A DNA stretch of 17,167 nt from Candidatus Aerophobota bacterium (lineage in GTDB: Bacteria > Aerophobota > Aerophobia > Aerophobales > B3-G15): the NCBI GenBank assembly GCA_030607715.1, contig JAUWJM010000016.1:1-17167 (forward strand), read 5' to 3'. Numbering within the stretch: position 1 is the first letter of the stretch; each line of letters opens with the position of its first letter. The notes beneath the pieces were generated by a model. That model was not told the origin of the DNA, did no database searches, and was given only the letters and a program-made list of their open reading frames with translations. A program made the translations under genes and the position numbers. Below, in pieces: positions 13,990-17,167 of this stretch.

Positions 13990-14406
13990 ATGAGAGTAAT
14001 TCTGATATATTCCAGTAACTCAAGGAAGTTTGATATGCTTGTTGAGACAATTTTCTCCAATTTGCAAAGGTTGGGAAATCAGGTAAAAATGGTAAAAGTG
14101 GAAAAGGGGGAAAGGCCGGTAAGCCTCTTTGCCTATGATTTAATATTTGTGGGAAGCCCGGTTTTAGGTTTTTGGGGAGGGAAATTCTCTCAAGAACTAT
14201 CATCTTACCTTAAACAGTGCACTGGATTTCAGGGAAAGAAAAGTGTGGTGTTTGTCTTTCCTAAATTGCTGGGAACAGTAAAGGCTACCAGAAGATTAAT
14301 GCATGAGCTGGAGGAAAAGGGTTCAATTGTGATTGATTTCAGACAGATTAAGAAAAAATCAGAGGCAAAAGAATTTGGCACTCGCCTGGGCAAAAGAGTT
14401 AACTAA
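13990..14406 (+). CDS. Flavodoxin-fold family protein
   Basis: A 138-residue cytoplasmic protein with the alternating strand/helix pattern of flavodoxin-like domains: first strand and phosphate loop MRVILIYSSNSRKFDMLVET, then ..YDLIFVGSPVLGFWGGKFS (about 49-67), then GKKSVVFVFPKLLG (about 81-94). The phosphate-binding loop is SSNSRKF rather than the usual T/S-x-T-G-x-T, so FMN binding is not assured. A good ribosome site AAGGAG (13978-13983) fixes the start, 24 bp after the permease stop. The redox partner is not evident from neighbours. Confidence 0.72.
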   Translation: MRVILIYSSNSRKFDMLVETIFSNLQRLGNQVKMVKVEKGERPVSLFAYDLIFVGSPVLGFWGGKFSQELSSYLKQCTGFQGKKSVVFVFPKLLGTVKATRRLMHELEEKGSIVIDFRQIKKKSEAKEFGTRLGKRVN

Positions 14407-14414
14407 AAATTGTT

Positions 14415-15371
14415 ATGGAAGAAAAAAAGGAAACCTTAGGTTACTTAAGAGAGATCATAGAAAGATATAAGAGTTTTTTACTGAATATAGATAATTTAAG
14501 GGGACAACTACCCCAGATATTTAATCTTAGAGATGAAATTGAAAAACTCTTAAGAAAACTGGATGAAAAAGGGGTTGATCTTTCAGTGGAAAGAGCAAAA
14601 TTGGAATCTCTGGATCATATTATTAAGAATAGAGCTAACTTTGTTTTAAGAAATATTAAAAAGCTGGTAGATATAACTTCTTACCGGGAAGAACAAAAAA
14701 TCCCTTCTTCTCATTGGTGGTGGTATCTGGATGAGTTTTTAAAGCACAAAAGAAGAGCAAAGGGGAAAAAGTGGCTAATTCGATCAGGAATAATTGGAGG
14801 TATTCTCATCTGTATTTATGTTATCCTCCAATTTGTTGTTCCCAAACCCAGCCCCTGGGTTATCTGCCAGGAAAAGGGGAATAAGCTCTTGCAAGAAGGT
14901 AATCTGGATGGTGCCTTAAAAGAGTATAAAAAAGCTACCCAGCTTGCCCCTGAGGAAGCTATTAATTACCTCTTCCTGGGAATTATCTATGAGGGGGAAA
15001 AAATGCCCTTAAGGGCACAGTCTTATTTTGCCAGGGCAAAAAAACTGTATCCTTCTCCACTTGAGTTTTATCTTCAAAGGGGAATGGTTTATCTACAAAG
15101 AGGTAAGCTTGATAAGGCAGAAAAAGATGCTAAGCAGGCTCTAAAAATTGATCCTGAGAGTGCTTATGCCCATTTTCTCTTAGGCAATGTTTATGAGGGT
15201 CAAAATAAAATCCCTCTTGCTGTTGCTGAATTGCAGATAGTATCTGAAATGAAAGATGCTGATGCCAAACTTGTTGTTATTTCCCGCTATAAAATGGGGA
15301 TGCTTATGCTACAAGGAGCGATTCGGCCTCCCTCTTCCCAGAAAAACTCCCTTCCCCCTGAAGATGAATGA
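14415..15371 (+). CDS. Membrane-anchored TPR-repeat protein
   Basis: A 318-residue protein of unknown specific role. The N-terminal 120 residues are helical and charged (coiled-coil-like, about 1-85) and probably cytoplasmic. A single transmembrane segment lies at about 124-143 after a basic stretch (KHKRRAKGKKW). The C-terminal half holds three to four TPR units (about 151-184, 185-217, 218-250, 251-284) with typical residues such as GNLDGALKEYKKATQLAPE and GKLDKAEKDAKQALKIDPES. TPRs mediate protein contacts. By the positive-inside rule they would face the periplasm. It is the last gene of the plus-strand operon, converging on glpK with only 23 bp between stops. No clear ribosome site precedes the ATG. 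Confidence 0.78.
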   Translation: MEEKKETLGYLREIIERYKSFLLNIDNLRGQLPQIFNLRDEIEKLLRKLDEKGVDLSVERAKLESLDHIIKNRANFVLRNIKKLVDITSYREEQKIPSSHWWWYLDEFLKHKRRAKGKKWLIRSGIIGGILICIYVILQFVVPKPSPWVICQEKGNKLLQEGNLDGALKEYKKATQLAPEEAINYLFLGIIYEGEKMPLRAQSYFARAKKLYPSPLEFYLQRGMVYLQRGKLDKAEKDAKQALKIDPESAYAHFLLGNVYEGQNKIPLAVAELQIVSEMKDADAKLVVISRYKMGMLMLQGAIRPPSSQKNSLPPEDE

Positions 15372-15394
15372 ACTCAGATTTGGTAATTTGTCCA

Positions 15395-16882
15395 CTAATT
15401 TGAGGTGAGTATACGAGCAACAGCTTTTTTCCATCCTGTATATAATTTTTCCCTCTTTTCTTTCCTCATCTGAGGAAGAAAAATAGCTTCTCTTTTCCAA
15501 AGGTGTGAAATCTCCTCCTTTTTCCAGTAGCCTATCCCAAGACCAGCTAAAAAACCTGCTCCTAAAGAGGTGGTTTCCAGGTAAAGGGGTCTTTCCACAG
15601 GAAGATTTAAGATATCTGCCAAAAATTGCATAAGCCAATTATTCTTTGCCGCACCACCGTCTACCCTTATTTTCTCAATACAGATGCCTGTCTCTTTTAA
15701 CATAACTTCTAAAATATCTTTTGTTTGATAGGCAATAGATTCCAGAGTAGCTCTTATTAGATGCTCTTTCCCTGTCTCTCTGGTTATTACTAAAATAGCT
15801 CCTCGAGCTGATGCATCCCAATAGGGTGCACCTAACCCGGTAAAAGCTGGAACTACATATACTCCTCCGGTGTCCTTTACTTTACCGGCCAGGGTCTCTG
15901 TCTCTTGGGGAGTGCCAATTAACCCCAGGCCGTCTCGCAGCCACTGAATAGCCGCACCAGCCACAAAGATGCTTCCCTCCAGTGCATACACGGGATCACC
16001 CTTTTCATTACAAGAAATATCAGTTAGTAGACCCTTAGAGGAGTTGATTATCTTCCTTCCCGTGCTGAGGAGAAGAAAACACCCTGTTCCATAGGTGCTT
16101 TTAATCATTCCCGGATAAAAACAGGCCTGTCCAAAAAGGGCTGCCTGTTGATCACCTAAAATTCCTGCAATGGGGATGCCATTTGGGAGAACATCATCTC
16201 CATCAGTATATCCATAAATATACCTGGAAGGTTTTGCCTGGGGAAGAATTTCTCGGGGAATATCAAAAATATCCATTAGTTCCTTATCCCAGTTAAAGCT
16301 GTGAATGTTAAAAAGCATGGTTCGGGAAGCATTGGTATAATCTGTGAGATGAACCTTACCTTTAGTGAGTTTCCATAATAGCCAACTATCAACGGTGCCA
16401 AAGATAATCTTGCCTTTCTTTGCTTTTTGTTTAGCTCCTGGGATATTATCCAGGATCCACCTTATCTTTGTTGCCGAAAAATAGGGATCTATAAGGAGCC
16501 CTGTCTTGTTTTTGATTATCTGTGTAAGACCATCTTTCTTTAATTTATCACATAAAGGAGTAGTTCTTCTACATTGCCAAACAATAGCTCTATACACAGG
16601 CTTTCCACTATCTTTATCCCAGAGTATGGTTGTTTCCCGCTGATTAGTAATACCTATGGCAGCTATATCAGAGCTGATAATCTTGGCTTTCAATAAGACT
16701 CTTTGTATAGTTTGGTGGGAAGTTTGCCAGATCTCCTCAGGATCGTGCTCTACCCAACCTGCTCGAGGGAAGTATTGGGCAAGCTCCTGGTAATATTTAG
16801 CTACAATTTCTCCTTCCTGATTAAGGAGCACTGCCCTTGTGCCTGTAGTTCCTTGATCAATAGCTAAAATATATTTTTGCAT
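15395..16882 (-). CDS. glpK: Glycerol kinase
   Basis: ATP:glycerol 3-phosphotransferase of the FGGY sugar kinase family (495 residues, normal length). The N-terminal nucleotide loop is AIDQGTTGTRAVLLNQEGE (8-26). Glycerol-contacting residues are present in context: R82-E83 (ITNQRETT), W103 (IVWQCRRT), Y134 (LIDPYFSATKIRWIL), D244-Q245 (AGILGDQQAALFGQACF). The C-terminal domain shows STYGTGCFLL, GGVYVVPAFTGLGAPYWD and IRVDGGAAKNNWLMQFLADI. It lets the cell use glycerol or feed glycerol-3-phosphate to lipids. No glycerol facilitator or glpD is adjacent. It is a monocistronic gene here with a possible promoter about 70 bp upstream and no evident Shine-Dalgarno. Confidence 0.96.
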   Translation of the reverse strand: MQKYILAIDQGTTGTRAVLLNQEGEIVAKYYQELAQYFPRAGWVEHDPEEIWQTSHQTIQRVLLKAKIISSDIAAIGITNQRETTILWDKDSGKPVYRAIVWQCRRTTPLCDKLKKDGLTQIIKNKTGLLIDPYFSATKIRWILDNIPGAKQKAKKGKIIFGTVDSWLLWKLTKGKVHLTDYTNASRTMLFNIHSFNWDKELMDIFDIPREILPQAKPSRYIYGYTDGDDVLPNGIPIAGILGDQQAALFGQACFYPGMIKSTYGTGCFLLLSTGRKIINSSKGLLTDISCNEKGDPVYALEGSIFVAGAAIQWLRDGLGLIGTPQETETLAGKVKDTGGVYVVPAFTGLGAPYWDASARGAILVITRETGKEHLIRATLESIAYQTKDILEVMLKETGICIEKIRVDGGAAKNNWLMQFLADILNLPVERPLYLETTSLGAGFLAGLGIGYWKKEEISHLWKREAIFLPQMRKEKREKLYTGWKKAVARILTSN

Positions 16883-16952
16883 GGTAGCAGTAACTGGGTT
16901 TTGATTACCAGATTTTTTTCTCAGCGGTGAGTTTCTTGATTGTTGTATTAAG

Positions 16953-16979
16953 TTTATAATATGTTGAAGCTAGTGTCAA
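16953..16979 (-). promoter_or_regulatory. glpK: Candidate glpK promoter
   Basis: TTGACA (16974-16979) and TATAAA (16953-16958) on the minus strand, with a rather short 15-bp spacer, give a leader of about 60 nt to the glpK ATG. The -35 box is part of the recurring ATTTGACAC motif found also near pilB and the small regulator gene. Confidence 0.42.
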
Positions 16980-16990
16980 ATAAAATCTCC

Positions 16991-17019
16991 TTGCATCTTT
17001 ACCAAATTTAAACTATAAT
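16991..17019 (+). promoter_or_regulatory. Strong promoter upstream of the tRNA-Leu-like sequence
   Basis: TTGCAT (16991-16996) and a perfect TATAAT (17014-17019), with a 17-bp spacer. The transcript would start near 17026, about 10 nt before the tRNA-like 5' end, as is usual for tRNA genes. A near-identical promoter lies 147 bp downstream. Confidence 0.68.
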
Positions 17020-17035
17020 AAATAAAAAGATTCAT

Positions 17036-17109
17036 TCCGGAGTGGCGGAACTGATAGACGCGCTGGATTCAAAAAGCAAAATAGCTCTTTTTGAAAAGCT
17101 ACTCCGGGA
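17036..17109 (+). pseudogene. Degenerate or truncated tRNA-Leu(CAA)-like sequence
   Basis: The 5' part reads as a tRNA-Leu: acceptor strand TCCGGAG (17036-17042), TG, D-stem GCG/CGC (17045-17047 and 17059-17061), anticodon-stem strand CTGGA (17063-17067) and loop TTCAAAA with anticodon CAA (17070-17072). CTCCGGG (17102-17108) can close the acceptor stem and is followed by A, as the discriminator should be for leucine. But the 3' anticodon strand (TCCAG), variable arm and a TTCGA-type T-loop are missing. In their place is TTCAAAAAG...CTTTTTGAA, a perfect 9-bp inverted repeat (17068-17076 and 17087-17095). The D-loop has GA instead of the conserved GG. Total length is about 73 nt, against about 85 for tRNA-Leu. 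I read it as a tRNA remnant; a tRNA-like small RNA cannot be excluded. Confidence 0.5.
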
Positions 17110-17137
17110 GCTTAAAGACAAGATTTGATGATAAAAT

Positions 17138-17166
17138 TTGCATATTTACCAGAATTTAGCTATAAT
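17138..17166 (+). promoter_or_regulatory. Second strong promoter at the window edge
   Basis: TTGCAT (17138-17143) and TATAAT (17161-17166), again with a 17-bp spacer that is nearly the same sequence as in the first copy (both contain TTTACCA and AATTTA). It must drive a plus-strand transcript beginning just beyond the window, plausibly a tRNA gene. Confidence 0.65.
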
Positions 17167-17167
17167 G

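Noticed and set aside
13962..14018. An 18-codon ORF whose ATG overlaps the permease stop (ATGA)
   Set aside because: Too short, no family, and it overlaps the well-supported flavodoxin-fold start; it also contains that gene's Shine-Dalgarno. A coupling leader remains possible but unsupported.
15372..15394. Bidirectional terminator between the converging TPR gene and glpK
   Set aside because: The 23-bp gap and adjoining bases show no GC-rich hairpin with a T-run in either direction.
17096..17113. Hairpin AAGCT/AGCTT as a terminator
   Set aside because: Only 5 bp, with no T-run on the plus strand and a very weak one on the minus strand; it also competes with the acceptor-stem pairing of the tRNA-like sequence.
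17068..17135. A group I intron interrupting the tRNA-Leu anticodon loop
   Set aside because: A few bases recall intron core segments, but no internal guide pairing with the 5' exon is visible, and a duplicated promoter appears 100 bp later, which an intron would not be expected to carry.

Overview
The window comes from an AT-rich bacterial chromosome of a lineage I cannot name. A secretin with PilM/N/O partners implies a two-membrane envelope. Arginine is mostly AGA/AGG, genes are tightly packed, and no transposase, phage gene or CRISPR array is visible. The layout resembles uncultured candidate-phylum genomes, but that is only an impression.

Region 1 (1-9498, all minus strand) is a type IV pilus assembly operon, read from right to left: pilB motor ATPase, pilC platform protein, a pilA-like major pilin, a PilV-type minor prepilin broken by an in-frame stop, a second minor prepilin (PilW-like), a PilX-like protein with a beta-rich C-terminus, then pilM, pilN, pilO, a PilP-like protein, a secretin-N-domain/PilP-like fusion, and the 5' end of the pilQ secretin, which runs off the window. 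No retraction ATPase (pilT) or prepilin peptidase (pilD) is present here.

Region 2 (9499-10137) holds a small minus-strand gene driven by a near-consensus sigma70-type promoter. Its product joins a ribbon-helix-helix DNA-binding domain to a tandem-motif domain resembling MshEN, the cyclic-di-GMP-binding module found at the N-terminus of pilus and type II secretion ATPases. It sits just upstream of pilB, among palindromes and copies of a shared 9-bp motif. It is the best candidate here for an undescribed regulator, possibly linking a second messenger to pilus gene expression.

Region 3 (10138-15371, plus strand) is a compact housekeeping operon: xseA and xseB (exonuclease VII), a YuiD/DUF212 PAP2-related membrane protein, nadK (NAD kinase), an ABC-2-type permease without its ATPase, a flavodoxin-fold protein and a membrane-anchored TPR protein. 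It converges on glpK (glycerol kinase, minus strand, 15395-16882).

Region 4 (16883-17167) has two near-identical strong promoters 147 bp apart. Between them lies a tRNA-Leu(CAA)-like sequence whose acceptor stem and D-arm are recognisable but whose anticodon 3' arm and T-arm are missing. The second promoter abuts the window edge and probably drives a gene just outside.
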